The notes under the pieces are model-generated. The model ran no database searches, was not told the DNA's origin, and was given only the letters and a program-made list of their open reading frames with translations. 64,000 nt of DNA from Neoceratodus forsteri (taxonomy: Eukaryota; Chordata; Ceratodontiformes; Ceratodontidae). Shown one piece after another: positions 22,001-33,180 of the stretch. The stretch is from contig CM057452.1 of assembly GCA_016271365.2 (NCBI GenBank), positions 1,243,749,001-1,243,813,000 of the forward strand, given 5' to 3'. The position numbers were made by a program, and so were the translations under genes. Positions within the stretch are counted from its first letter, which is position 1, and each line of letters opens with the position of its first letter.

Positions 22001-23780
22001 TATTTTCACTCCAAATTTTCAACATGTTTGTTTTGTGACCCCACCTCATGAACAGGGGGAATATCAGTTTGGTAGCCGAAAGCTGCTTATGCACAGTGAC
22101 TACGGCATTTAGCACCACAGGTGCAAAAATATTCCTAACAAGATGTAAAAAGTGACAGCTGTACTCTTTCATGGGGAGGTGTAAAAATGGCTATGTTGCA
22201 AATGTGTAATAAAAATATTTAAAAAAATGGTGAAGTCACAAGCGTACATAGAAACTGTGCAATGCACACCCGTAATATAATTAGGTTGGGGAGTTTTTAT
22301 AGCAGATTGTCAACTCAGGCATTTTGGTGCCTCCGATCATGAACAGTGTCACTGTGATTTTCTTTATCTGTGCCAAACAATGATTTCCCACAGCGACCAC
22401 GCATCTCTGCACTGAAAGTGTGAAACACACTCGACCATGTTGTGAAAATGGCAGCTGTACTGTTCATAAGGAAGTGTGGAAAATGCCACTAGTGAAAATC
22501 TGGACTGAAAATATTACAAAGTCATGAACTAACGAGGATGCATGGAAACTGCACAATGCTCACTCATAACAGTCATTTTATGGACTTTTGTCACAAAATT
22601 TTCAACATTGCCATTTTAAGCCCTCTGCTCATGAACAGTAAAACTGTGATTTTCTTAATCTGTCCTAAACATTGCTTTCGCACACCAACAGCACCATTGT
22701 GCACTACATGTGCGATAACACATTTTGGGTGACATATGAAAAATTGCAGCTGTACTGTTCATAAGGAAGTTTAATAAAAAGGACATGTTGAAAATCTAGA
22801 GTGAAAATATTAAATTTGCAAACTTACGAGCATGCATAGGAACTGTGCAACGCACGCTCGTAAAAGTCATTTTTAGGAATTTTTTCACCAAATTTTCAAC
22901 ATAGCCATTTTAAGGCCTCTGCTCATGAACAGTGTCACTGTGGTTTTGTTAATGTGTCCCATACATTGAGTTTGCACACCGACTACACCATTGTGCGCTA
23001 CATGGACGGAAACACATTTTGGGCAGGATGTGAAAAATGACAGCTGTACTGCTCATAAGGAGGTGTGGAAAAATGGCAATGTTGAAAATCTGGAGTGGAA
23101 ATATTGAAAATTCGCAAACCTCTGACGATACGCATGGGACCTGTGCAACACACACTCATAAAACAGTCATTTTAGGAATTCTTTCACCAAATTTTCAACA
23201 TTGCCATTTTAAGATCTCTGCTCATGAACAGTGACACTGTGATTTTCTTTAATGTCCTACACACTGAGTTCAAGACAATGACTGCACCATTGTGCGCCAT
23301 ATGGGCAGAAACACATTTTGGGTGAGATGTGAAAATGACAGCTGTACTGCTCATAAGAAGGTGTGGAAAATGGCAATGTTGAAAATCTGGAGTGGAAATA
23401 TTTAAAATTCGCAAACCTGTAGTATAGGAACTGCATAGCACGCTTCATCACAGTCATTTTAGAATTTTTTTACCAAAATTTTCAACATAGCCATTTCAAG
23501 ACCTCTGCTCATGAACAGTATCACTGTGATTTTCTTAATTTGTCCCATACATTGATTTTGCACACTGACTGCGCCATTCTCGCGCCACGTGGTGGAAACA
23601 CATTTTGGGTGAGATGTGAAAATGACAGCTGTACTACTCATAAGAAGGTGTGGTGAAATGGCAATATTGAAAATCTGGAGTGAAAATATTGAAATTTCGC
23701 GAACTTACGAGCCCGGCGAGGAACCGCGCATGCAAGTCAGAAATAGTCATTTTGATTTATCACCCTCAACATGTTTACCC
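22000..23780. repeat. ~295-bp palindromic satellite, main tandem array
   Basis: The phrase ACCAAATTTTCAACAT recurs near 22,598, 22,893, 23,193 and 23,480, that is every ~287-300 bp, with the full unit in register. Each unit also contains its own inverted counterpart (AATGTTGAAAATCTGGAGTG). It further carries GCTCATGAACAGTG versus a degenerate complement (GCTCATAAGGAGGTGTGG) and a central CACATTTTGGG-TGAGATGTGAAAATGACAGCTGT stretch. Units are therefore near-palindromic and tandem. Many TTAA sites (TTTCTTAATCTGTCC) lie in the unit. Confidence 0.85.
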
Positions 23781-23784
23781 TTCA

Positions 23785-24560
23785 TGACGCTCATGGCAGA
23801 GCCCAGGTCCGGGCGGGTGATTTCGCAGTCACTGCGCGAAATCACCCTTCGGGCCCGAATAACGCCATGACAGTGACATCATTCATGAGAAGGGGTCCCA
23901 AAAACCCCATGTTGAAAATTTGGTGCAAAAATTCCCAAAAATGGCTGAGATATGCAATAAAGTTGAAACCCCCCTATCTAGCCCATTATACAGCTTACCG
24001 GCATTTCCTCAGTTCGCGGTCGGCTTTGAAGAGTGCAGACGTGTTCCCGGTCCACCGAAGATCGTCGCACCAGAGTCCGGAGGTAAGTATGGGGTGAGGG
24101 GGGGTGTGGGAGGCTGGGTGCACAGTGGGTGGAGTGCGGGTTGTGGGAGGGAGTCGGGAGGCAGCAGACATGAGACAGTTTTGTCTTACAGGTAAAACAA
24201 ATTAAAAAGACGTCGTGGGACCGTTTGCCACACTGGGGTGGGCTCCCAGTGTGGCACAAGGACTTTGGGGGGCCTTCAGCCGACGGGGGATTGGGCACCC
24301 CCGTCAGCTAACTCACTGATTGCCACGCTGGGGTGGGCTCCCAGCGTGGCACAAGGACTTTGGGGGGCCTTCAGCCGACGGGGGATTGGGCACCCCCGTC
24401 AGCTAAATCACTGATTGCCATGCTGGGGTGGGCTCCCAGCGTGACACCAAGTACTGGGAGGAGGGATGGAGATGATGCAGCTCAGCCGACAGGGATTGGG
24501 CACCCCGTCGGCTATACACTGCGTGCAGGGGCACACACGCCTGTGGCTGGGGGGGGAGCT
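23785..24560. repeat. Module A' (inverted copy of A) with 95-bp tandem repeats
   Basis: 23,880-24,260 is the inverted counterpart of 20,420-20,830. It opens with a hairpin at about 23,815-23,852 (GGTGATTTCGCAGT / ACTGCGCGAAATCACC). A 95-bp unit starting TGCCA-(A/G)CTGGGGTGGGCTCCC repeats at 24,226, 24,321 and 24,416. Each holds GGGGGATTGGGCACCCCC, itself a short palindrome. It is non-coding. Confidence 0.75.
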
Positions 24561-24769
24561 GCGCGTGAGCAGCTTCTTATCGCTGCTCACTCAAGCGTAG
24601 CTCCCCTTTCAATCAGAGTGTTACTGCATTTTGGAGCGTATGCTCAGACAGCTCCAAAATGCATTGGCTTACAGGGGCCGTGCCTGCCAGCACACTGCCT
24701 GAATTGGAGGAGGAGGTGACACACCTCCGAAATCTCCGATGATGGCACTATGTTTCTTGCACATGCGTG

Positions 24770-25730
24770 CAAGCAAACATAAAAATGACAGTGACACTGT
24801 TCATTAGCAGACATCCTAAAATGCCTATGTTGAAAATTTGGAGATGAAAGTCCATAAAGTGAGTGTTTTATGAGCGTGAATTGCGCAGCTTTCACGCACG
24901 CTCACAACGTCGTGAATTTGTAATATTTTCACTCCAGATTTTCAAAATTGGCATTTTTCCACAACTCCTTATGAACAGTACAGCTGTCATTTTATATATC
25001 CTGGTGCAGAATTGCACCATCGCTCTGCGAAATCAGTTTTTGGGACAATTTGAGGAAATGGCGGTGACACTGTTCATGAGCAGAGGTCCTAAAATGCCTA
25101 TGTTGAAAATTTGGTGCCAAAAGTCCATAAAGTGACTGTGTTGCAAGCGTGCATTGAGCAGTTTCCATGCACCCTTGTAACTTCACAGATTTACAATATT
25201 TTCATGCCAGATTTTCAACAGTGGCATTTTTCCACAACTCCTTATTAACAGAATGTCCAAAATGCATTTCTGCAGCTGTGGTGCACAATGGCGTGGTCAT
25301 TGTGGGAAATCACCTTTTGGGACACATTAACAAAATCACAGCACCAATGTTCATGAGGGGAGGTCCCAAAATACCTATGCTGAAAATGTGGCTAAAATAC
25401 TCCCACAAATAATTGGGTTATGGACGTGTGTTGTGCAGTTTCTATGCATGCTCATGACTTCACCAATTTTTTATTTTTTCATTCCAGATTTTCAATGTTG
25501 CCATTTTTTTTACACCTCCTCATGAACAATACAGTTGTCATGTTCCACATTCCTGCCCAAAATGTGTTTTCATCCCTGTGTCGCCAAATGACATAGCTGC
25601 TGTGCATAATTGCCTTTCAGCTTACAAACTGATTGTGCCAATCTTCATGAGGAGGGGTCACAAAAAACCCATGTTGAAAATTTGGAGTGAGAGCACCAAC
25701 AAACGACTATGGAGTTATGGTTTCCTACTG
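24770..25730. repeat. ~295-bp palindromic satellite, last block
   Basis: About three diverged units carry TGTTGAAAATTTGG, TTCACTCCAGATTTTCAA, CTCCTTATGAACAGTACAGCTGTCATTTT and GGTCCTAAAATGCC motifs with the same spacing as the main array. Overall similarity is lower than in 22.0-23.8 kb. No coding frame is seen. Confidence 0.75.
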
Positions 25731-26190
25731 TGGCACCCCACCATGTACAGGGTGACAGGCATCAGCAGTGTGACTTGAGATCATCAGTTGTAATGCTCAC
25801 GCCATTCCACCCCACCCTGCAGCCAGTGACAGGCATCGTGGTGTGCCTTGCAGTGTTCAGCCACAAAGTTCACCCCATTCTCCTATACTGTGCCCACCTC
25901 AGCGTATTTCCTTATGGAATGGGATAAGTATAACTCACAAAGACCCCAAAGCACACCACAACACTTGTCAGTGTCTACAGGGTAGGCTGAGGTACAGTGG
26001 CATGAGCGTTATAGCTGATGACCCAAAGGCATACCCCCAATGCCTGTTGGTCTCTACAGTGTGGGGGTGGGGTTGGCATTACTTCAATACTTCACTGCCA
26101 TTCCTGTTACGTGTCTCTAACTCTGGCACTACCAATGCCAATGCCAGCGAGACAACAAACGGCATTGACAAATGCTTGTTCCCTTTGTAC
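25690..26190. repeat. Module C' (inverted copy of 21,520-22,000)
   Basis: The block ends in ACGGCATTGACAAATGCTTGT, the complement of the start of module C, and shares the CACCCCATTCTCCTATA and CAGTGACAGGCAT pieces in inverted order. It closes the satellite complex on the right. Confidence 0.65.
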
Positions 26191-26750
26191 TGCCTGTCAA
26201 GCTTGGTGTAGGGTTTTGAAACTGGGCTTCAGTTGTCTGGTTGGAGATCCCAGGCGTAACGTATGATGACGCTAATCATTTTCACTTTCACACATTTTGT
26301 TTTTAACTAAGCTCATGCATGGAACTTTCTTGCAGGTTCCTTTCCATAAGTGTGCTCCCAAATCTCCTTCCAGTCCCCATCAGTGAGTCTAGGGTGTGAA
26401 GAGGGCTATTGAAAGCATGCTCAGTGCAAGCAGGCAGAGCAGTGATTGGTTTTTCAGTCCCCACCCAAGTAGGGAAATTAAGAAATGCACATAGTTATGC
26501 TGTTTGAAAGGGAGCAGCTGTGCTTTGACTTTCTCTGTGGGTTTCCTGCTGTATTCTGGAGCTCAGCAGGAGTATGCAAGAGGTAGACATAAAAATAGAC
26601 TACCTGTATGTACTTTGTACGCTAGGAACTCACCCAGTCACTAGGACAAATGTTCACACATAGGTAAAACCAAGCTAACATTTAGAAACAAAAGTCCCAG
26701 CTCCCAGAACAAATGCCAGCTCTGTGCACAGGTTCCAAAACAGGGAAACA
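26191..26750. other. Unassigned sequence
   Basis: No coding motif or clear repeat unit was recognised between the satellite complex and the foldback element. Confidence 0.4.
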
Positions 26751-26751
26751 T

Positions 26752-28013
26752 ATTGTAGACAAAATAGGAGACTCCTCCATCCTACTCCTATAGGTGAGTC
26801 TAGCACCAGAGTATGCACAATTCACTTTGTAGAATCAAACAAATATTCAGAGCATCAAAAGTTTAGAAGCAGCTCTTCAAAAAAGACTCAGCTCATGCAA
26901 AGTTCAAGATTTTAAAAGCACACTTGTCTTTATTCCAAACACTATGTTTTCTATTTACACACATGTGCCTTCATCACTATTTAAGGGACCATTTATTTAC
27001 TTAGTTCAAAAGATATACCTGGAAAGACATACTGAGCTGAAATAGCTTGTTTCTAGATGCATCCTGGGGGGAAGGGGGGAAAGGGTGTCAGAACAGAATT
27101 GAACAATGACTTGTACAAAAATAAATGATTTATATAATAAAACATCATGCCAAGATAAAAGTTAATAGTAGAAAACTAGGTTCTTCAGAAAAATTTGAGC
27201 ACTCTTGGCAAAAAGAATCAATAAATAAATTTTACAAGGACAGGGCAGAAGACATGTCCCATAGGTTTTAGCAAATGTTCATTACATCAGTGAGGCATTA
27301 GGGGAAGGAAGAAAGAGAGGGAGGAGGGTAGGTAGGAAGAAGAGAGGAAGGAGGGTATGAGAGGGGTAAGGGGGCAGGTGGAGAAAAGGTTGGAGAAAGT
27401 AATGTAAGCAGTGTGGAAGCCAAGGGCTATGACTTAAGGGCAGTCACAAGAGGGACTTGTGAGGACATGGAGCAGAGAAGAGAAAGCATTTGGAAGAGGT
27501 GTAATGAATGCTTAGGAGTGGGAGAATTCCAAAGTTTAGGAACGCGGAAAGAGAAGACAACCTGACCAGCAAGGGATTTATGAGATAGAAGTGTGAAGCA
27601 ATGGCAGCCAGAGTTGTGGAGAGATTAAGATGAGAGGGGCAATGGGGAGAGGAGAGAGCTTATGTAAGTGGGAAGGGAGGCCAGACAGAATTTCAAAATA
27701 AAAGAGGCACTGTGGGTTAGGAGACAATCTTCCAATACATCACGTTCTTAAAGGGCTAGACAACAATGGTGAAGCACAAAGTTTTGACTTGATTTATGGT
27801 CTATAAAATATTGCTGTTTTATTCTTGCCACCAAGTAAATGATGAGCTATTTCCAGTCTTTTTTAAATCTTGAATTTGGTGTGATCTGAGTATTTTTTTA
27901 AGTGCTGCTTCATTATTTTTAATGCTCTGGATTCTACCAAGTGAAATGCACATACTCTGGTGCTAGGCTCACCTATAGTAGCAGAAGGGTTTTGTCTACT
28001 ATTTTGTCTACAA
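26752..28013. mobile_element. Foldback element with ~180-200-bp inverted arms
   Basis: The left arm (about 26,752-26,958) and right arm (about 27,835-28,013) are imperfect reverse complements over their length. The outer part has GTAGACAAAATAG / CTATTTTGTCTAC. The middle has CTATAGGTGAGTCTAGCACC / GGTGCTAGGCTCACCTATAG, then GAGTATG/CATACTC. The inner part has TTCAAGATTTTAAA / TTTAAATCTTGAA. The ~880-bp centre is purine-rich (GGAAGAAAGAGAGG) without a credible frame. This fits a non-autonomous foldback or MITE-type transposon. The target duplication was not resolved. Confidence 0.7.
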
Positions 28014-29580
28014 AACTAAAGATTATTACTGTGCACAAATTGAAATATACAAGTGGAGGCACCTACATGGGTGCATAACAGAGTGAGTAATACAGATTTC
28101 ACAGATCACAGTCAGGAGCCCTCAAACTTCAATGAAATGTATCTTCTTTGTATGCAGGAGACAGTAGGCAAATGGAGAATCAATAAGGTTGCAATGAATA
28201 GAAGTCACAAGGCTTTGGGGTAAACAAAGGCCTGCAAGTGGTTGCAGCAGTTATGATAATAAAAATAATAAAGCACACAGAATGAACTTACCAGCCTTTG
28301 TAGGAAATGATGCATCTATGGATTATTTTACTCATGCTACCTTGTCACCACTGTAATAATTCTGTTAGAAGACTTGATGGACACAAACTCAGGGAAGATG
28401 TTGCTATGCTGCAATCTTTATTCAGATGGTCAACTAAAGCTGTAGGACACAAAGGGCTATAGGGCTAAGGTCCTAGCAGGACAGGAAACTCCAATGACTG
28501 CAATTTCTCACTCCTGTGGAAGCACAGTGCTTCCTTAAAGCAGCAGTACAAACAAACTGAACAAAATATTGACCCTACCTTTTCACTATAAAAGATTCCA
28601 GGCATTCTCGAGTTTTATTTGGTGGTATAATTTCTAGTTCACTAAAATCTGAATAGTTCATAAATGTTTTAATTTTGTTGTTTTTTTTTCTTAAGAAAAA
28701 AAGATAACCACTATATTTGGCTTAGAAATAGAACTGTATAGTTGTCAAGGGTTAGGATTGAAGAAAACAAAGCGTGGTATACAGCATAGCAGGTGCCTAC
28801 ACAAGTAGATTTGACAGACATGCTAGTATTTGTTTTAATTGTAGCAGAAACTAGCTTTCTGGGGGAAGAAACATTTTATGTTGCACTGCTGTGTTAAGGT
28901 AGTATCACATCTATTGCAACCATGAATTAATTCAAGTTGGCTCACCTTTAAGGAGTGAATGGTTCCAATAGGCCTATTATTGTAATCTACAAAATACATT
29001 TAACTTGTAAAGTATAACTGCTGCTGTCTTGTTAGAACCATCAAGTAAATGAGATGTTGATTCAAAGATGATTTGTTATGGGCTAAATATAAAGAAAGAA
29101 AAAAAAGTACAGCAGTTAAGGAAACCATATTTTTAATACGGTCTGTGGATAAAAGATGAATTTTTGATTCCAGCTGATTTGAGATTGTTCAAGAGAATAA
29201 CAACATCATGAAATTTTAAAGTTAAATGAGATGTAAAGAAGTGTGTATATTTATTTGTTTTCAGTCCTGTGTACATTTTTACTGAAGCATGACAGTTGCC
29301 AATTTATGTTTCTGTATGTGTTGTAGTAGTGCAGGTTTGAAAAAGATCTTACAGTTTTTTGGTTTTTGTTTTCCTTTTACAATTCTTGACGTTTGTTTTT
29401 AGTGCTTAGAAAAAACACTGGGCAGTTTAAATTTCAGAGTCGCTGATTACAAGCTGATGTTTTAGAAATTCCTTAAATTCCCTGAAGGCAGTCCCAATCC
29501 AAACATCAGTCTTGCAACTTCACCAGCTAAGTATGACCCCCTGTCTATGTATTCCTAGCATTAGTCTCCATAACTAATGC
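28014..29580. other. Unassigned AT-rich sequence; possible antisense solo LTR near 28,355-28,620
   Basis: No coding motif was found. On the minus strand 28,355-28,620 has an LTR flavour: a CTTTTATAGTG TATA-like run, AATAAAGATTG as poly(A) signal, and a GTGGTGACAAGG sequence just beyond a possible 3' end at about 28,355. Without a paired LTR or clear target duplication this remains a weak suggestion. The rest shows nothing. Confidence 0.25.
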
Positions 29581-29809
29581 ATGACAAAACAAGCATTTGT
29601 CAGTGCCGAACATTCACTTGCAGGTATTTGTAGTGGTGTTTGGTACTGGTACTGGCTTCAGAGGAGTGAGGAGGCAGCAGTGAGATTGGCAGATCACACA
29701 TGGTGGAAGCTGCACCGTAATTGCAGGGAGGAGCTGTTAGTCAGGGAAGCCACTCACACTGACCTTAGTTGACCGGGGAGAGAGAGAGTGTACTGGGCAG
29801 CAGGAGTTG

Positions 29810-30415
29810 CCAATAAGTAGATCCACACCACATCTAATGTAGAACCCTGGGGGGGGGGTTCAGAGGAGTGAGGACTGGGGAGAGAGTGTGTGCCGGGCAG
29901 CAGAAGCCACTAATAAGTAAAGCCGCTCTGCGGTTATTGTAGAAGCCTAGAGGGGGATTTCAGAGGACAGAGGACTGGGGAGAGAGAGCAGCAGTTGGCA
30001 GTAGCTGCCAATAAGTAAAGCCACATCATGGCTATTGTAAAAGCCTGGTGGGGGGATTTCAGATGGGTGGGGACTGGGGGGCAGAGAGAGTGCGGTGGGC
30101 AGCAACAGCCACCAATAAGTAAAGCCACACCATGGCTATTGTAGAAGCCTGGGGGAGGGGGGATTTCAGAGGAGGGAGGACCAGGAAGATAGAGTGCAGC
30201 AGGCAACAGGAGATGCCAATAAGTAAAGCTACAATGAGGCTATTGTGGAAGCCTGGGGGGTGGGTCAGAGGAGCAAGGAACAGGGAGACAGAGTGCAGTG
30301 GGGGGCAGGAACCGCCAATAAGTAAAGCCACACCAAGGCTCATGTAGAAGCCTGGGGAGGGCAGAGGAGTGAAGACCGGGGAGAGAGAGTGTGACAGGCA
30401 TTAAGTTGCCAAAAG
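29810..30415. repeat. ~100-bp minisatellite, about six units
   Basis: Units begin AATAAGTA(A/G)AGCC-CACCA-GGCTATTGTAGAAGCC, then a G-run, TTTCAGAGGAG-GAGGAC, GGGAGAGAGAGTG, CGGGCAGCAG and GCCACC. Starts fall near 29,812, 29,913, 30,012, 30,115, 30,219 and 30,317. A degraded unit may precede (29,640-29,810). The long open frames here are by-products of the repeat. Confidence 0.85.
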
Positions 30416-30465
30416 CAGAGAGTTTAATTAGGACGTACACCAATTGCTGCCAGTCCTGCCCATTA

Positions 30466-30592
30466 GGAGGCAGTATAGTGCAGTGGTTTAAGGCTCTGAG
30501 CTTCAAATCTGGAGACCTGGGTTTGAATCTCACAGTTCCACTTGCATACTGTGTGACCCTGGGCAAGTCACTTAACTTCCCTGTGCTGCCAG
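30466..30592 (+). mobile_element. tRNA-derived CORE-SINE (MIR-like)
   Basis: The sequence has a Pol III A box (TAGTGCAGTGGTTTAAG, 30,476-30,492) and a B box (GGGTTTGAATCTC, 30,519-30,531) at tRNA-like spacing. A CORE-type block follows (CTGTGTGACCCTGGGCAAGT then CACTTAACTTCCCTGTGC). This is the MIR/CORE-SINE architecture. The 3' LINE-derived tail is not evident, so the copy is probably truncated or the tail has diverged. Confidence 0.8.
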
Positions 30593-30929
30593 GTCACACC
30601 TGTAAACAAGCTTTCAGCTTAGTGTGTCACTCCTGGTTAAACAATTGGAAAAAAAGCAAACTAATTTTTCTCCAAATTCCTGATAAATGTCTTCCATCCA
30701 CCATTGTTGCCCTTGACTTTGTATCTTGCCATTTCTTCTGACTTGTGTGAGTTTATGTGTAGATTCAGTTTTTAAACCACCTCCTGTATAAACTGAGTGT
30801 AGTTTGGGGGTTTACCTGGTTTCCCCTTTATTTCTTTTATCCCTCTCCCTTCGAATGTTGAAATAAAAAAGAAGCGAGAGAGACTGAGGCTAAGGAGGAG
30901 GAGGAAGTGGAACAGGGACCTGTGGCAGG
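30593..30929. other. Unassigned sequence
   Basis: No motif was recognised between the SINE and the antisense CR1 fragments. Confidence 0.4.
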
Positions 30930-31337
30930 ACTGGCTCCTATGCACTGCCCACAGTATAATAAGCTTCTTATGTGGGACAGTGTTGAAGGCCTTGCTGAAA
31001 TCGAGGTAGGCGATGTCCAAGCCCCCCAACATTCACTTCCTTTGTCACCCAGTCAAAGAAATCTATCAGATTCGTCCAGCACAACCTACCTACTGTGAAT
31101 CCATGCTACCTTGGGTTCTGGGCACTGATGGCTTCTAAATGTTCCACTATCCTTTCTTTAAGCAGTGCCTCCATGATCTTCCCCACTACTGATGTGAGGT
31201 TGAGTGGCATATATTTTCCTGCCTCCTCCTTACTGCCGGATTTGTGTAGTGGGACCACATGTGCCCTCCTCCAATCCTCTGGCACCACTTCTGTGTTGAA
31301 CAACTCTGTGAACATGACTGCCAGAGAGTCAAACATA
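30930..31337 (-). pseudogene. CR1-D internal RT fragment (antisense)
   Basis: The minus strand carries ELFNTEVVPEDWRRAHVVPL, HKSGSKEEAGKY, LTSVVGKIMEALLKERIVEH and EAISAQNPR. After a degraded stretch it has DIAYLDFSKAFNTVPHKK (motif A, about 31,010-30,955). Both ends are cut inside the RT, so neither the endonuclease nor the FADD motif is present. It adjoins the tail of CR1-E. Confidence 0.85.
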
Positions 31338-32475
31338 GAAATTGTTGGCAGATAAGGAATGTTAGGCTCATCCAGTCTGCCCTTAAGCCATGTACTTTAC
31401 TACAGCTTCTGACCCTCCCTCAGCTTTACCTCTATGGTTCTCCCATGCTTGTCCCGTGCATGTTTAAATCCAACCATAGTGCTTGCTCTCACGTCCTCCT
31501 GTGGCAGACCATTCCATGCATCCATCACCCTCTCTGTGAAGAAAAATGTCCTCACATTCCCTCTTAGCCTGCCACTTTCTAATGTGATGTCATACCCCCT
31601 CATTGTTGTACTCCTCCTGTATTGGAAGATGTCTCACCTTGCACATTGTTTAAACCCTTGAGGTACTTGAATGTCTCTGTTATGTCTGCTCTCTACCTCC
31701 TATCCTCTAGCCAGTACATATTGAGATCCCTTAATCTCTGCTTGTAAGTTTTGTGTTGCAAGCTCTGTACCATGTTAGTCACCCTTCTCTGAACCCTCTC
31801 TACACTGTTTTTGTCCTTTCAAAGGTATGGCCTCCAGAACTGCACACAGTACTGCATCTGAAGCCTGGCCAGGGTCTTATATAATGGCATCACTATCTCC
31901 CTCCTTCTGCTGGTAATACCCCTGCCTATGCACCCCAGCATGCCAGTGGCCCTTCCCTCTGCCTTTGTACTCTGCTTTGACATTTTCAGGTCATCTGAAA
32001 TAATAATTGGCAGGTCTCTTTGTTCCTTGGTGACTGCCAGCAACTCCTCCCCCATCCTGTAGCTCTCCTCAGGGTTTATATGCCCCCACTTCCCACCTTC
32101 TGCTAGTGATACCTCTGTCTATGCACCCCAACATGTTACGCCACCATTCTGTGGCTCTCCCCAGGGTTCCTTCTTCTCAGGTGCATTATTTTGCATTTCT
32201 TTGCATTGAACCTCAGTTGCCACTCCTCAGACCATTTTTCAAGCCTCTCCTGGTCCCTTCTCACTGTCTCCACCCCTTCTGCAGTATACACTCTGCTACA
32301 GATCTTGGTGTCCTCTGCATGCAGACCTTTCCTTGTAGGCCTTCCGCAATGTCACTAATGAAGACATTGAACAGGACTGGTCCCAGGACTGATCCCTGAG
32401 GTACAGTACCTCACTGGCCACTCCCCTCTCCCTGGATTAGATCCCATTTACCACCACCATCTGCTTTGCTTGCTC
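31338..32475 (-). pseudogene. CR1-E, RT C-terminal half and 3' end (antisense, 5'-truncated)
   Basis: The minus strand runs from the motif B region (GSVLGPVLFNVFI-like, about 32,400-32,350) through WQLRFNAKKC-type text, MGEELLAVTKEQRDL, ISDDLKMSKQST, LGCIGRGITSRRREIVMPLY (about 31,960-31,885) and RNVRTFFFTERVMDAWNGLP (about 31,560-31,510). It ends with the CR1 3' UTR and TTTCTATGTTT at about 31,330-31,345. Frameshifts and stops occur throughout. The 5' edge lies against the L1 at 32,492. Confidence 0.85.
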
Positions 32476-32491
32476 TCTTATGGCACACTAT
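32476..32491. repeat. Candidate L1 target-site duplication, left copy
   Basis: TTATGGCACACTATTC here resembles TTATGGTGCACTATTC at 41,454-41,469, with two mismatches. It lies immediately outside the poly(T) end of the antisense L1. Confidence 0.45.
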
Positions 32492-33180
32492 TCCTTTTTT
32501 TTATTTATTTTGTTGTAATAATTTTTATTGATATTTCAGAACATAAAACAAAACATAAGGTCACATTACAAAATACAGTGATCAGTTATAAAGTACATCC
32601 AACCCCACCCACAAGTGCTGGGATGGTATACTGATCTAGTTGTCATATGGGGGCAACCAAGTATACCCTAAGAGTAAACTATATAAACGTAACATTTCAG
32701 TTAACAGAATAAATACTACTGTATATCACTGGTTACATGCTCTATTATGTATAGACATACCATAGAATTTAAGCCAAGCACTCCCAGGTACCCCAAACCT
32801 CCCACTATCAACCCTATAAGGAGTACTTACCAAAGCTGGATTGAATCAGATCCTTCAATACTGGTGTACTACATTGCAGAAGTAATTTTATACTTGCTGC
32901 CAGAGGTGTTCCTTTTCAAGGCATTCGAGCACTGTGACATAGAGTATAGATATGTTCTGCAAGGACCACCCATTCCTGTAAAGATACCAAATGACCCAAG
33001 CTTAAGTCCGTACTATAAGATAACTTCAGTGTCCAGCAGACCAAACACATTCAATCATAACACTTATAGTTCTGGGAATATCACATCCCCCACAAAACAT
33101 GGGGCACCATTACCTTTACCTTTGCTGAAGTCCCACCACAACTAACTACATATACAGCCAACAGAAGAAACCAAGGTTGA

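Noticed and set aside
22000..23780. CRISPR-like array (regular repeats)
   Set aside because: The unit is ~295 bp, unrelated to short repeats with unique spacers, and the sequence is eukaryotic.
30059..30566. Minus-strand proline/leucine-rich frames
   Set aside because: They are translations of the ~100-bp minisatellite.
30466..30592. tRNA gene suggested by A and B boxes
   Set aside because: No cloverleaf acceptor stem was seen and the text continues with a CORE block, so it is a SINE.
32747..33145. 132-residue + strand frame
   Set aside because: It lies in the 3' UTR of the antisense L1-A and shows no motif.
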